A stretch of DNA of 64,000 nucleotides from Phreatobacter cathodiphilus (GTDB lineage: Bacteria > Pseudomonadota > Alphaproteobacteria > Rhizobiales > Phreatobacteraceae). Positions 29,978 through 38,689 of the stretch are shown in pieces (within the stretch, counting starts at the first letter, position 1; the number at the start of each line of letters is the position of its first letter). The notes under the pieces are model-generated. The model was not told where the DNA came from and made no database searches. It worked only from the letters and a program-made list of their open reading frames with translations. Position numbers and translations under genes: made by a program. The DNA lies in contig NZ_CP027668.1 of the NCBI RefSeq assembly GCF_003008515.1, forward strand, positions 1,666,001 to 1,730,000, given 5' to 3'.

Positions 29978-30091
29978 GGGCTCAATCCCTCGATCGCGGC
30001 ACCGGGAAGATGCCTTAAGGCCGTGTCGTCGCGTCGTGTTTACCGGTGGTGCGGCCGCAAAGGCAAGGCGCCAGCGATCACCCGAGGGTTG

Positions 30092-30120
30092 TTGCGGGGC
30101 CATCGGCACCATGCTAGAGC
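30092..30120 (+). promoter_or_regulatory. Putative promoter of tRNA-Cys
   Basis: TTGCGG (30092-30097), 17 bases, TAGAGC (30115-30120), ending 39 bases before the tRNA. The GCTAGA -10 form is common in alphaproteobacterial stable-RNA promoters. Prediction by eye. Confidence 0.4.
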
Positions 30121-30159
30121 GATCGCACTCCGCGCCGGCTGGACCGGCGAGTACGGGAT

Positions 30160-30233
30160 GGCCTCGTGGCGGAGTGGTTACGCAGAGGACTGCAAATCCT
30201 TGCACCCCGGTTCGATTCCGGGCGAGGCCTCCA
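30160..30233 (+). tRNA. tRNA-Cys (anticodon GCA)
   Basis: A complete cloverleaf. The acceptor GGCCTCG (30160-30166) pairs with CGAGGCC (30223-30229), the anticodon loop is CTGCAAA with GCA at 30192-30194, and the T-arm contains GGTTCGATTCC. The CCA end is encoded (30231-30233). Confidence 0.97.
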
Positions 30234-30242
30234 CCTTTCCCC

Positions 30243-30563
30243 TCATGGCCGCTTTGGCTGCATCGCGGCGTTCAGCTTCGGCCAGCGCCGTCCGATGGTG
30301 ATGGTCAGTCGACGCCGCGAGCGCCGCATGCGGCGACTGTCCACCGACAGAATCACGAAGCCGACCGGGAACATCCACGGCCCGAGCACGGGCAGGAAGC
30401 TCAGCATGCCGCCGGCGATGAAGGACCAGCCGAGCGCCCGGCGGCGCAGCGGCGTGCCCGGCAGGCGATAGCGCCGGCCGAAGACGACGGCCGTCACCGG
30501 CGCCCCGCGCGCGGCTTTGCTGTCGGAGGCGGGCGGGACGGCTGTATCCATGAGCACAGTCAT
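30243..30563 (-). CDS. Small membrane protein, function unknown
   Basis: A protein of about 106 residues with one hydrophobic region (LGWSFIAGGMLSFLP, then GPWMFPVGFVILSVD). The proline/glycine-rich turn between two short hydrophobic segments suggests a re-entrant hairpin. It is followed by a strongly basic stretch (RRMRRSRRRL) and a basic C-terminus. I know of similar short proteins in Hyphomicrobiales but no assigned role. The start at 30563 (MTVLMDTAVPP) is uncertain; 30587 and 30551 are alternatives. It is transcribed towards the tRNA-Cys gene and ends 9 bases from it. Confidence 0.65.
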   Translation of the reverse strand: MTVLMDTAVPPASDSKAARGAPVTAVVFGRRYRLPGTPLRRRALGWSFIAGGMLSFLPVLGPWMFPVGFVILSVDSRRMRRSRRRLTITIGRRWPKLNAAMQPKRP

Positions 30564-30628
30564 GGCCCCGGGGACCCGTCGGATCAATTGCCCCGCCCAT
30601 CAAAATGCCCGCTGGCGACGATTGGCCC

Positions 30629-30658
30629 TTGGCAATGGCGAAGCACCTGTGTTATTCG
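30629..30658 (+). promoter_or_regulatory. Putative promoter of tRNA-Asn
   Basis: TTGGCA (30629-30634), 18 bases, TATTCG (30653-30658), about 25 bases before the tRNA. The -35 is good and the -10 weak. Prediction by eye. Confidence 0.35.
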
Positions 30659-30683
30659 CGCCGCTCTCACGACGAGCACGTGA

Positions 30684-30758
30684 TCCTCGGTAGCTCAGTG
30701 GTAGAGCAACCGGCTGTTAACCGGTTGGTCGCTGGTTCGAATCCGGCCCGGGGAGCCA
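30684..30758 (+). tRNA. tRNA-Asn (anticodon GTT)
   Basis: A complete cloverleaf. The acceptor TCCTCGG (30684-30690) pairs with CCGGGGA (30748-30754) with one T-G wobble. The D-arm contains AGCTCAGTGGTAGAGC, the anticodon loop has GTT at 30716-30718, the T-loop is GGTTCGAATCC, and the CCA end is encoded (30756-30758). Confidence 0.97.
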
Positions 30759-30766
30759 TTTCGAAG

Positions 30767-30800
30767 AACCCTGGAACGCTTGGGCGTTCCAGGGTTTTTT
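30767..30800 (+). terminator. Rho-independent terminator after tRNA-Asn
   Basis: AACCCTGGAACG (30767-30778) pairs perfectly with CGTTCCAGGGTT (30785-30796) around a 6-base loop. The T-run at 30795-30800 follows. It lies 8 bases after the tRNA and is one of the clearest terminators in the window. Confidence 0.93.
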
Positions 30801-30857
30801 CTTGGCCTGCGGGTCGGCGCGGGTGAACCGGACGAGCGGCGAGCCCGTAACCGGCTC

Positions 30858-32306
30858 ATGTCGCAAGCACCCGTCCTCGTCTGGTTTCGTGATGATCTCC
30901 GTCTCGCGGACAACCCGGCGCTGGCGCGCGCCGCCGGGTCGGGCGCGCCGGTCATTTGTCTCTACATCCGGGAAACGCCCACAGGCAGCCAACGCGCCAT
31001 GGGCGCCGCCGCCGGCTGGTGGCTGGCACAAAGCCTGCGGGCGCTCGACGCCTCCCTTCGCGGGCTCGGCAACAGCCTCGTTCTCCGGTCCGGGACGGCC
31101 GGGGAGGTCATCACGGACGTCGCCGCCGCGACCGGGGCCCGCACGGTCCTATGGAATCGGCGCTACGACGCCGGCGGCATCGCAATCGACAAGGCGCTGA
31201 AGACCGCCCTCCGGTCGGAGGGGCTGGAGGCGGCGAGCCTGCCCGGCAATCTTCTGCGCGAACCTTGGGAGGTGAAATCCGCCGCCGGCGAGCCGATGAA
31301 GGTGTTCTCGCCCTTCTGGCGCGCCCATCAGCGGCTGGGCGACATCCGCGTGCCGCTGCGCGCACCGCGCGCGCTCCCTGCCTTCGAGGGCCCCCTGCCC
31401 TCGGAGGATCTCGAATCCTGGAAGCTCGAGCCAACCCGTCCGAACTGGGCCAGCGACTTCCCGCAGGTCTGGACCCCCGGCGAGGCCGGCGCCCAGGCAC
31501 GCCTGACCACCTTCCTCGACGAGGAGCTCGCCGGCTATGCCGACGGCCGCGACCGGCCGGACCGCCCCTCGACCTCGCGGCTGTCGCCGCACCTGCGCTT
31601 CGGCGAGATCTCGCCCGTGCAGATCTGGCACCAGGCGCATATCGCGGCCGGCATGAACCATGGCCGCGACCTCGCCAAGTTCCTCGCCGAGCTCGGCTGG
31701 CGCGAATTCGCCTACCACCTGCTCTTTCATTGGCCGACGCTGGCATCGGACAATTTCCAGCCGCGCTTCGACGGCTTTCCCTGGCGCAGCGACACCGCGT
31801 CCCTGCGCGCCTGGCAGCGCGGCCTGACGGGCTATCCCCTCGTCGATGCAGGCATGCGCCAGCTCTGGCGGACCGGCTGGATGCACAACCGCGTCCGCAT
31901 GGTCGTCGCGTCATTCCTGGTCAAGCACCTGTTGGTCGACTGGCGCGAGGGCGAACGCTGGTTCTGGGACACGCTGGTCGACGCCGACGTCGCCAACAAT
32001 CCCGCCAGCTGGCAGTGGGTGGCGGGCTCCGGCGCCGACGCCGCCCCCTACTTCCGCATTTTCAATCCCGTCCTGCAGGGCGAGAAGTTCGACCCTGGCG
32101 GCGACTATGTCCGGGGCTGGGTGCCCGAACTCGCCGCGCTCCCCGCTGCGGCGATCCACGCCCCCTGGAAGGCCCCGACGGCAGTCCTGGAGAAGGCGGG
32201 GGTCACTCTCGGCGAGACCTATCCCGCGCCGATCGTCGACCACGACGCCGCGCGCGAGCGAGCCCTCGCCGCCCTTTCCGAAATCCGCGACGCCACCGCG
32301 GCATGA
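30858..32306 (+). CDS. phrB: Deoxyribodipyrimidine photo-lyase (CPD class I)
   Basis: A 482-residue flavoenzyme that repairs cyclobutane pyrimidine dimers with blue light. The N-terminal antenna domain starts VLVWFRDDLRLADNPAL. FAD-domain signatures are TSRLSPHLRFGEISP, WREFAYHLLFHWP, RTGWMHNRVRMVVASFLVKH and ASWQWVAGSGADAAPYFRIF. Length is normal. The start ATG lies 58 bases after the tRNA-Asn terminator. The gene is followed, after 208 bases, by cfa in the same direction. A cryptochrome function cannot be excluded, but the motifs fit CPD photolyase well. Confidence 0.95.
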   Translation: MSQAPVLVWFRDDLRLADNPALARAAGSGAPVICLYIRETPTGSQRAMGAAAGWWLAQSLRALDASLRGLGNSLVLRSGTAGEVITDVAAATGARTVLWNRRYDAGGIAIDKALKTALRSEGLEAASLPGNLLREPWEVKSAAGEPMKVFSPFWRAHQRLGDIRVPLRAPRALPAFEGPLPSEDLESWKLEPTRPNWASDFPQVWTPGEAGAQARLTTFLDEELAGYADGRDRPDRPSTSRLSPHLRFGEISPVQIWHQAHIAAGMNHGRDLAKFLAELGWREFAYHLLFHWPTLASDNFQPRFDGFPWRSDTASLRAWQRGLTGYPLVDAGMRQLWRTGWMHNRVRMVVASFLVKHLLVDWREGERWFWDTLVDADVANNPASWQWVAGSGADAAPYFRIFNPVLQGEKFDPGGDYVRGWVPELAALPAAAIHAPWKAPTAVLEKAGVTLGETYPAPIVDHDAARERALAALSEIRDATAA

Positions 32307-32354
32307 CGGCCTCACCCGCCCCCTCCGCGCCCCGTCCGGGAACTCCCGGCGGCA

Positions 32355-32382
32355 TTGAAGGATTTGTGAAATTGCCTAGTCT
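32355..32382 (+). promoter_or_regulatory. Putative promoter of cfa
   Basis: In the 208-base gap between phrB and cfa, TTGAAG (32355-32360) and TAGTCT (32377-32382) are separated by 16 bases in a locally less GC-rich patch. The distance to the cfa ATG is about 132 bases. Prediction by eye. Confidence 0.3.
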
Positions 32383-32514
32383 GTCCTTGGCACCAGAAAC
32401 CGCAGCCGCTCGCGGATTTCCGTCGCGGGAGAACCGCATCGCCTGGAACGGTCCGCCGCAACGCCGGTTTCGAGGGCCCCGAGTCGTTCCGAACCAACGG
32501 AAGGCGATGTTCCG

Positions 32515-33771
32515 ATGAGCATGACCAGCCGCCCCGCCCCCAGTCTCGCCGAAACGATCGAGGTGACGAAAGAGAGCCTGCGCCGCGCCACCGCCGGCCT
32601 GCCCTCGCTGATGCGCCTCGCCCTCGGCTATCCGCTGAAGATCCGCTACGGCCAACTGACCCTCCGCCTGCCCGACGGTCGCCGTCTTCTGTTCCGCGGC
32701 GCCGAGGCCGGTCCGAGCGCCGAGATGATCGTCAACGACCTGACCTTCGCCCGACGCCTGATCCTCGACGGTGATGTCGGTTTCGCAGAGGCCTATATCC
32801 GGGGGGAATGGGACACGCCCGACCTCTCGGGCTTCCTGCACTTCTTCGCCTTCAACATGGAGGCGGTGCGCAACCTGACGCGGTTCAACCCCGTCGCACG
32901 CCTGATGCAGCGCTACCGCCACTGGCGCAACCGCAACACCCGCACCCAGGCGCGGCGCAACATCGCCGCCCATTACGACCTCGGCAACGCCTTCTACCGC
33001 GAGTGGCTCGACCCCTCGATGACCTATTCCTCGGCCCTCTTCGCCCGCGGTGACGAGACCCTGCACGAGGCCCAGCTCGCCAAGTACCGGCGGCTCGCGC
33101 GCGAGCTCGGGCTCAAGCCGGGCGACCACGTGCTGGAGATCGGCTGCGGCTGGGGCGGCTTCGCCGAGGTCGCCGCCAGTGAGTTCGGCGCCCGCGTCAC
33201 CGGCCTGACCCTGTCCCGGGAGCAGTTCGACCACGCGACCCGCCGCATCGCCGAGGCCGGCCTCGCCGACCGCGTCACCATCAAGCTGCAGGACTACCGC
33301 GACGAAGGCGGCCGCTACGACGCCGTCGCCTCCATCGAGATGTTCGAGGCCGTCGGCAAGGAGTACTGGCAGACCTACTTCGACCGCGTCGCCGCCTGCC
33401 TGAAGCCGGGCGGGCGCGCCGGCTTGCAGGTCATCACCATCGACGAGTCCTATTTCAGCGACTACGTGCGCGAGATCGACTTCATCCGCGCCTATATCTT
33501 TCCCGGCGGCATGTTGCCGACGCCGACCCATATGCGTGACCTGCCGCGGCGGGCGGGCCTCGCCGTCGAGGGCGAGCTCGGTTTCGGCCGGGACTATGCC
33601 CGCACGCTCCACGCCTGGGCCGACACCTTCACGGCGGCCTGGGGTCGGCTCGTCCCGCTCGGCTTCGACGAGCGGTTCCGGCGCATGTGGCTTTATTATC
33701 TCTGCTACTGCGAGGCGGGGTTCCGAACGGGCGGCATCGACGTGCGCCAGATGGTCTATCGCCGGCTGTAG
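32515..33771 (+). CDS. cfa: Cyclopropane-fatty-acyl-phospholipid synthase
   Basis: A 418-residue SAM-dependent enzyme that adds a methylene bridge to unsaturated phospholipid acyl chains. The SAM motif is VLEIGCGWGGFAEVAASEFG. Family segments are IAAHYDLGNAFYREWLDPSM, TYSSALF, ASIEMFEAVGKEYW and YIFPGGMLPTPTHM. The N-terminal 100 residues form the lipid-binding domain. Length is normal. A GGAAGG ribosome site sits about 14 bases upstream. It follows the photolyase gene; both are stress-related, but a shared transcript is not certain. Confidence 0.95.
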   Translation: MSMTSRPAPSLAETIEVTKESLRRATAGLPSLMRLALGYPLKIRYGQLTLRLPDGRRLLFRGAEAGPSAEMIVNDLTFARRLILDGDVGFAEAYIRGEWDTPDLSGFLHFFAFNMEAVRNLTRFNPVARLMQRYRHWRNRNTRTQARRNIAAHYDLGNAFYREWLDPSMTYSSALFARGDETLHEAQLAKYRRLARELGLKPGDHVLEIGCGWGGFAEVAASEFGARVTGLTLSREQFDHATRRIAEAGLADRVTIKLQDYRDEGGRYDAVASIEMFEAVGKEYWQTYFDRVAACLKPGGRAGLQVITIDESYFSDYVREIDFIRAYIFPGGMLPTPTHMRDLPRRAGLAVEGELGFGRDYARTLHAWADTFTAAWGRLVPLGFDERFRRMWLYYLCYCEAGFRTGGIDVRQMVYRRL

Positions 33772-33850
33772 CTCGCGCCGGGCGCCGTGTCGCGGGGTTG
33801 AGCCGCGCACGACGCTCGGATAGCGTCCCGGGCCGGAGCGGAGCCGTCGC

Positions 33851-34891
33851 ATGTCCCTTGCAGCCACCGTGGTCGACGCCATCGGCAATACGCCCCTCAT
33901 TCGCCTGACGCGGGCGAGCGAGGCGACCGGCTGCACCATCCTCGGCAAGGCCGAGTTCATGAACCCCGGCCAGTCGGTGAAGGACCGCGCGGCGCTTTTC
34001 CTCATCCGCGACGCCATGGCGAAGGGGCTGGTGCGGCCGGGCGGCACCATCGTCGAAGGCACGGCCGGCAATACCGGCATCGGTCTCGCCATGGTCGGCC
34101 GGGCTCTCGGCCTCGACTGCGTCATCGTCATCCCCGAGACCCAGTCCAAGGAGAAGAAGGACACGCTGCGCCAGCTCGGCGCGCGCCTCATGGAGGTGCC
34201 GGCCGTGCCCTATGCCAATCCGAACAATTTTGTGAAGGTCTCGGGCCGGGTCGCCGAGCGGCTGGCGCGCGAGAACCCCAACGGTGCCTTCTGGGCCAAC
34301 CAGTTCGACAACGTCGCCAACCGCCAGGCCCACATCGAGACGACGGGCCCCGAAATCTGGCGCGGCACCGACGGCCGCATCGACGGCTTCATCTGCGCCG
34401 TCGGCTCCGGCGGCACGCTCGCCGGTACGGCGATGGCGCTGAAGGAGCGGTCGTCGGCCGTGACGATCGGCTGCGCCGACCCCTTGGGCGCCGCCATGTA
34501 TTCCTGGTTCACCAGCGGCGAGCTGAAGGCGAGCGGCTCCTCCATCGCCGAGGGCATCGGCCAGGGACGGGTGACGGCGAACGTCGCCGGGGCTCCCGTC
34601 GACGTCGCTTTTCAGATTCCCGACGAGGAGGCGATCCCCGTCATGTTCGACCTGCTGGAGCACGAGGGGCTCTGCGTCGGCCCCTCCTCCGGCGTGAACG
34701 TCGCCGGTGCCATCCGTCTCGCCCGCCAGATGGGACCCGGCCATACGATCGTGACCATTCTGTGCGACTACGGCTTCCGCTATGCCTCGAAGATCTACGA
34801 CCCCGCCTTCCTGCGCAGCAAAGGGCTGGCCGTTCCGGCCCTGCTCGAACAGCCGGCGCTGCCTCTGACGGACCTCCTGCCGGTGACCTGA
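33851..34891 (+). CDS. cysK: Cysteine synthase A
   Basis: A 346-residue PLP enzyme joining O-acetylserine and sulfide to cysteine. It begins MSLAATVVDAIGNTPLIRL. The PLP lysine is K44 in NPGQSVKDRAA, the phosphate-binding loop is EGTAGNTGIGLA, and GSGGTLAGTAMALKE lies later. It belongs to the slightly longer subgroup with a C-terminal extension after LCDYGFRYASKIYDP. Its TGA stop shares one base with the alaX ATG (TGATG), so the two are coupled, and sseA follows. Context supports a cysteine-related role. Confidence 0.93.
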   Translation: MSLAATVVDAIGNTPLIRLTRASEATGCTILGKAEFMNPGQSVKDRAALFLIRDAMAKGLVRPGGTIVEGTAGNTGIGLAMVGRALGLDCVIVIPETQSKEKKDTLRQLGARLMEVPAVPYANPNNFVKVSGRVAERLARENPNGAFWANQFDNVANRQAHIETTGPEIWRGTDGRIDGFICAVGSGGTLAGTAMALKERSSAVTIGCADPLGAAMYSWFTSGELKASGSSIAEGIGQGRVTANVAGAPVDVAFQIPDEEAIPVMFDLLEHEGLCVGPSSGVNVAGAIRLARQMGPGHTIVTILCDYGFRYASKIYDPAFLRSKGLAVPALLEQPALPLTDLLPVT

Positions 34892-35610
34892 TGCCGACCC
34901 AGTTTCTGTTTCGCGACGACGCCTACCTGACCGAATGCGAGGCGGTGGTCACCGCCGTCGGCGAGAAGAACGGCGCGCTAGGCGTGGAGCTCGACCGCAC
35001 CGTCTTCTATCCGACCGGCGGCGGTCAGCCCGGCGATTCCGGCTGGCTGCGGCTGGGCGGCGAGGATCTCGCCGTCGCCACCGCGGTCTATGGCGAGACC
35101 AAGGGCGACATCGTCCATGTCCTGGCGCCGGGAGCCTTCGCTCCCCCCGTGGGCACGAAGGTGACCGCCCGCATCGACTGGCCCGTCCGCCATGCCCGGA
35201 TGCGGATGCATACCGGCCTGCACCTGCTCTCCGTGGTTCTGCCCTATCCCGTGACGGGCGGGTCCATCGGCGCCGAGGAGAGCCGGCTCGACTTCGACAT
35301 TCCCGAATCCGGCCTCGACCGCGACGTGCTGACGGAGAAGCTGAACGCCCTGATCGGGCAGGATGCGGCCGTGACGGAGCGCTGGATCACCGATGCCGAG
35401 CTCGAGGCCAATCCTGGGCTGGTCAAGACCATGGCGGTGAAGCCGCCGATGGGATCGGGCAAGGTGCGGCTCGTGGAGATCGCCGGCCTCGACCTCCAGC
35501 CCTGCGGCGGCACGCATGTGCGGCGCACCGGCGAGATCGGACGGATGGCCGTCTCGGCCATCGAGAAAAAAGGCAAGCAGAACCGGCGCGTGCGCGTCGT
35601 GTTCGCGTGA
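34891..35610 (+). CDS. alaX: Alanyl-tRNA editing protein AlaX
   Basis: A 239-residue free-standing editing domain that hydrolyses Ser or Gly wrongly attached to tRNA-Ala. The motifs are TVFYPTGGGQPGDSGWL, MHTGLHLLSVVL (zinc His-x3-His) and LQPCGGTHVRRTGEIG (zinc Cys-x3-His). It overlaps the cysK stop by one base and ends 13 bases before sseA. Some AlaX relatives act on other tRNAs, so the exact substrate is open. Its place among cysteine genes is notable. Confidence 0.92.
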   Translation: MPTQFLFRDDAYLTECEAVVTAVGEKNGALGVELDRTVFYPTGGGQPGDSGWLRLGGEDLAVATAVYGETKGDIVHVLAPGAFAPPVGTKVTARIDWPVRHARMRMHTGLHLLSVVLPYPVTGGSIGAEESRLDFDIPESGLDRDVLTEKLNALIGQDAAVTERWITDAELEANPGLVKTMAVKPPMGSGKVRLVEIAGLDLQPCGGTHVRRTGEIGRMAVSAIEKKGKQNRRVRVVFA

Positions 35611-35623
35611 GGAGACGAGACCT

Positions 35624-36481
35624 GTGAGCACCCTGCCCTCGCCCTGGCTGCGATCCACCGACTGGCTGGCCGAGCACCTCGGCTATCCCGACCTCGTCAT
35701 CCTCGACGGCTCCTATTTCCTGCCGACGATGAAGCGGGATGCCGATGCCGAGTTCCTGGAGGCCCATATTCCCGGCGCCCAGCGCTTCGACATCGACGTC
35801 ATCAAGGACCCCGATTCCGATCTGCCGCACATGATGCCTTCGGCGACCGTCTTCTCCGCCGCCTGCCGCAAGCTCGGCATCGGCGACGGCAAGTCGGTCC
35901 TGGTCTACGATTCGCTGGGCCTGTTCTCGGCCCCGCGGGTCTGGTGGATGTGCCGCAGCTTCGGCATCGAGCGCGTCTTCATCCTCGACGGCGGGCTGCC
36001 GAAATGGGTGGCCGAGGGCCGCGAGGTCGAGACCGGCCCGGCGCGGCCGCGCGAGGCGCGTCATCTGACGGCGCGGCAGAACCACGGCGCCGTCGCCGAT
36101 CTCGGCGACGTCAAGAAGGCTCTGGCGAGCGGCAAGGTTCAGGTGGTCGACGCCCGCTCGGCCGAGCGATTCCGCGGCGAGGCGCCGGAGCCCCGGGCGG
36201 GCCTCAAGGGCGGTCACATGCCGGGTTCCTTCAACGTCCCCTCCTCCGCCCTGGTCGAGGACGGCCGCCTCGTCTCGCAGGATCGCATCCGCGCCGCCTT
36301 CACGTCGGCGGGCGTCGACCTCGACAAGCCGGTCATCACGAGCTGCGGCTCCGGAGTCTCCGCCGGCATTCTCTGGCTCGGCCTCGACGCCCTCGGCAAG
36401 CAGCCGGCCGGGCTCTACGACGGCTCGTGGAGCGAATGGGGCGCCCGCGACGACTGCCCTGTCGTCACCGGCCCGGCCTGA
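35624..36481 (+). CDS. sseA: 3-mercaptopyruvate sulfurtransferase
   Basis: A 285-residue two-domain rhodanese that moves sulfur from mercaptopyruvate to thiols or cyanide. The N-terminal domain has LDGSYFLPTMKRDADAEF and HIPGAQRFDIDVI. The C-terminal domain has VVDARSAERFRG and the catalytic C241 in SCGSGVSAG, the CG[S/T]GV form typical of mercaptopyruvate enzymes. The start is GTG at 35624 with GGAGACGAG upstream; no in-frame ATG is suitably placed. It is the last gene of the cysK-alaX-sseA unit and is followed by a bidirectional terminator. Confidence 0.94.
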   Translation: MSTLPSPWLRSTDWLAEHLGYPDLVILDGSYFLPTMKRDADAEFLEAHIPGAQRFDIDVIKDPDSDLPHMMPSATVFSAACRKLGIGDGKSVLVYDSLGLFSAPRVWWMCRSFGIERVFILDGGLPKWVAEGREVETGPARPREARHLTARQNHGAVADLGDVKKALASGKVQVVDARSAERFRGEAPEPRAGLKGGHMPGSFNVPSSALVEDGRLVSQDRIRAAFTSAGVDLDKPVITSCGSGVSAGILWLGLDALGKQPAGLYDGSWSEWGARDDCPVVTGPA

Positions 36482-36504
36482 GCCCATCCTTGCCGTGCGA
36501 TGGA

Positions 36505-36530
36505 AAAAGGGCGCCTCGCGGCGCCCTTTT
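36505..36530. terminator. Bidirectional terminator between sseA and aapP
   Basis: AAAAGGGCGCC (36505-36515) pairs with GGCGCCCTTTT (36520-36530) around a 4-base loop, with T-runs on both strands. It serves sseA from the left and the aap operon from the right. Confidence 0.9.
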
Positions 36531-36553
36531 GCATGTCAGGGGTAGTGCCCGGC

Positions 36554-37327
36554 TCAGTGCAGGATCTGGCTGAGGAACAGCTTGGTGCGCTCGTGCTGCG
36601 GGTTGGAGAAGAAGGCCGCCGGCTCGTTCATCTCGATGATCTGCCCGTAATCCATGAAGATGACGCGGTTGGCCACCTGCCGGGCGAAACCCATTTCGTG
36701 GGTGACGCAGAGCATGGTCATGCCCTCCTCGGCGAGGCCCACCATGGTGTCGAGCACCTCCTTGACCATTTCCGGATCGAGGGCGGAGGTCGGCTCGTCG
36801 AACAGCATGATCTTCGGGCTCATGCACAGCGCCCGTGCGATGGCGACGCGCTGCTGCTGGCCGCCGGAGAGCTGGCCGGGATATTTCATCGCCTGCTCGG
36901 GGATGCGCACCCGCTTGAGGTAGTGCATGGCCACCTCCTCGGCGTCCTTCTTGGGCATCTTCTTCACCCAGATCGGCGCCAGCGTGCAGTTCTCCAGGAT
37001 GGTCAGGTGCGGGAAGAGGTTGAAGTGCTGGAACACCATGCCGACCTCGCGGCGGATCTCGTCGATCTTCTTCAGGTCGTTGGTCAGTTCGATGCCGTCG
37101 ACGACGATCTTGCCCTGCTGGTGCTCCTCCAGCCGGTTGATGCAGCGGATCATGGTCGATTTGCCCGAGCCCGACGGCCCGCAGATGACGATGCGCTCGC
37201 CGCGGTGGACGGTGAGGTTGATGTCCTTCAGCACGTGGAACTCGCCGTACCACTTGTGCATGCCCGTGATGGAGACGGCGACCTCGTTGGTCGTCGTCGG
37301 CATCTTGGCGACGGAGGGGCTGGCCAT
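36554..37327 (-). CDS. aapP: General L-amino-acid ABC transporter, ATP-binding protein
   Basis: A 257-residue ATPase of the polar amino-acid uptake family. Walker A is [11 protein letters not shown], the Q-loop is [10 protein letters not shown], the signature is [14 protein letters not shown], Walker B is [12 protein letters not shown] and the H-loop is CVTHEMGFA. It powers the AapQM permease. It is the last gene of aapJQMP, 38 bases after aapM, and ends just before a bidirectional terminator. The assignment to the Aap system rests on the four-gene order and the long AapQ/AapM proteins. Confidence 0.95.
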   Translation of the reverse strand: MASPSVAKMPTTTNEVAVSITGMHKWYGEFHVLKDINLTVHRGERIVICGPSGSGKSTMIRCINRLEEHQQGKIVVDGIELTNDLKKIDEIRREVGMVFQHFNLFPHLTILENCTLAPIWVKKMPKKDAEEVAMHYLKRVRIPEQAMKYPGQLSGGQQQRVAIARALCMSPKIMLFDEPTSALDPEMVKEVLDTMVGLAEEGMTMLCVTHEMGFARQVANRVIFMDYGQIIEMNEPAAFFSNPQHERTKLFLSQILH

Positions 37328-37365
37328 GCGGAACTCCTGAAATCCAGTTCGACGGAGTGCCGCTC

Positions 37366-38679
37366 TTAGCGGCGGCGTCCGGTGTTGAGGCGGTTCTCGA
37401 CGAAGATCGAGTAGCGGGACATGAAGTAGCAGAAGGCGAAGTAGATGATCCCCGCGAAGGCGAAGCCGGTGTAGAGCGTGACGGGGCTCGCCCATTGCGG
37501 GTCGGTGAAGCCGGCGCGGATGCCGCCGAGAAGGTCGAAGATCGCGACGATGGAGACCAGCGTCGTGTCCTTGAACAGGCCGATGAAGGCGTTGACGATG
37601 CCGGGGATCACCAGTTTCAGCGCCTGCGGCATGATGATCAGGCTCATCATGCGCGGATAGTTCAGCCCGAGGGCCATGGCGCCTTCGAACTGCCCCTTCG
37701 GGATCGCCTGCAGGCCGCCGCGGATCGTCTCGGCCATGTAGGCGCCGGAGAAGATCGAGACGCCGACCAGGACGCGCACCATGGCGTCCGGCGAGCGCTC
37801 GAGGAAGAGCGGCAGCATGTAGGTGGCGAAGAACAGCACGGTGATGAGCGGCACGCCGCGCACAAGTTCGATCACCGCCACCGACAGGAGGCGGATGATC
37901 GGCATCTTCGAGCGCCGCCCCAGCGCGAGGGCGACGCCGATGGGGAGCGCCGCGACGATGCCGGTGGTCGCCACCACCAGGGTCACCAGCAGGCCGCCCC
38001 ATTGCCGCGTCTCGACGACGGGCAGCCGCGGGACGGCGAAGATCCCCGTGCGCACCAGCAGGAGGAGCAGGATGCCGACGGCGATCGCCGCCCCGCCCCA
38101 TTTGAGGAAGAGCATGTTCGGCGGCCCCTCCACCCGGCTCATCAGGTAGCCGACGACGAGGGTGATGCCGCCGAGGATCGCCAGCCAGCCGACGACGCTG
38201 AGCCAGGGATTGATGAGCGATCCACCGTAGAGCAGATTGAAGGCGAGGATGGGGAAGGCGCCGAAGAACAGCACGGCGTTGAGCGGCTTCTGCGGCACCG
38301 CCGGGATGAGCAACGGCACCAGGAGCGCCACCGCCACCGCATAGGTCAGATTGACCCGCCAGCGCTCGTCCACCGGATAGAAGCCGTACATGAACTGGCC
38401 GAACTTCGCCCAGACGAAGGGCCAGCAGGCCCCGACCGACCGGCCGACCTTTTCGTCGAGGCAGGCGTCCCGGTCGGCGCCGGTCCACACCGCCCGGATG
38501 ATGGTGAAGTCGATGAAGGTCCAGAGCAGCGTCACCGCGATATAGGCGCCGACGACGGTCAGCAGCGCCTGGAGCGGGCTGGACAGGAGGTTGGCGCGCA
38601 CCCAACCCCAGGGGCCGACGAGGCTCGCCGGCGGCGGCAGCGGCTGCAGCAGTTCCGAACGGGTGAAGGAGGTGGTCAT
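37366..38679 (-). CDS. aapM: General L-amino-acid ABC transporter, permease AapM
   Basis: A 437-residue membrane protein, much longer than ordinary polar amino-acid permeases, as expected of AapM. An N-terminal extension contains the periplasmic loop [20 protein letters not shown]. The conserved permease domain (about residues 230-430) carries the ATPase-contact loop [20 protein letters not shown]. About eight hydrophobic segments are visible. It forms a heterodimer with AapQ, encoded 10 bases upstream. Identity is firm from length and order. Confidence 0.94.
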   Translation of the reverse strand: MTTSFTRSELLQPLPPPASLVGPWGWVRANLLSSPLQALLTVVGAYIAVTLLWTFIDFTIIRAVWTGADRDACLDEKVGRSVGACWPFVWAKFGQFMYGFYPVDERWRVNLTYAVAVALLVPLLIPAVPQKPLNAVLFFGAFPILAFNLLYGGSLINPWLSVVGWLAILGGITLVVGYLMSRVEGPPNMLFLKWGGAAIAVGILLLLLVRTGIFAVPRLPVVETRQWGGLLVTLVVATTGIVAALPIGVALALGRRSKMPIIRLLSVAVIELVRGVPLITVLFFATYMLPLFLERSPDAMVRVLVGVSIFSGAYMAETIRGGLQAIPKGQFEGAMALGLNYPRMMSLIIMPQALKLVIPGIVNAFIGLFKDTTLVSIVAIFDLLGGIRAGFTDPQWASPVTLYTGFAFAGIIYFAFCYFMSRYSIFVENRLNTGRRR

Positions 38680-38689
38680 CGCCGTGCCC

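Noticed and set aside
32203-34191. Leftward open frame of 662 codons over cfa and cysK
   Set aside because: Antisense to two clearly identified enzymes and lacking any domain; a GC-driven shadow.
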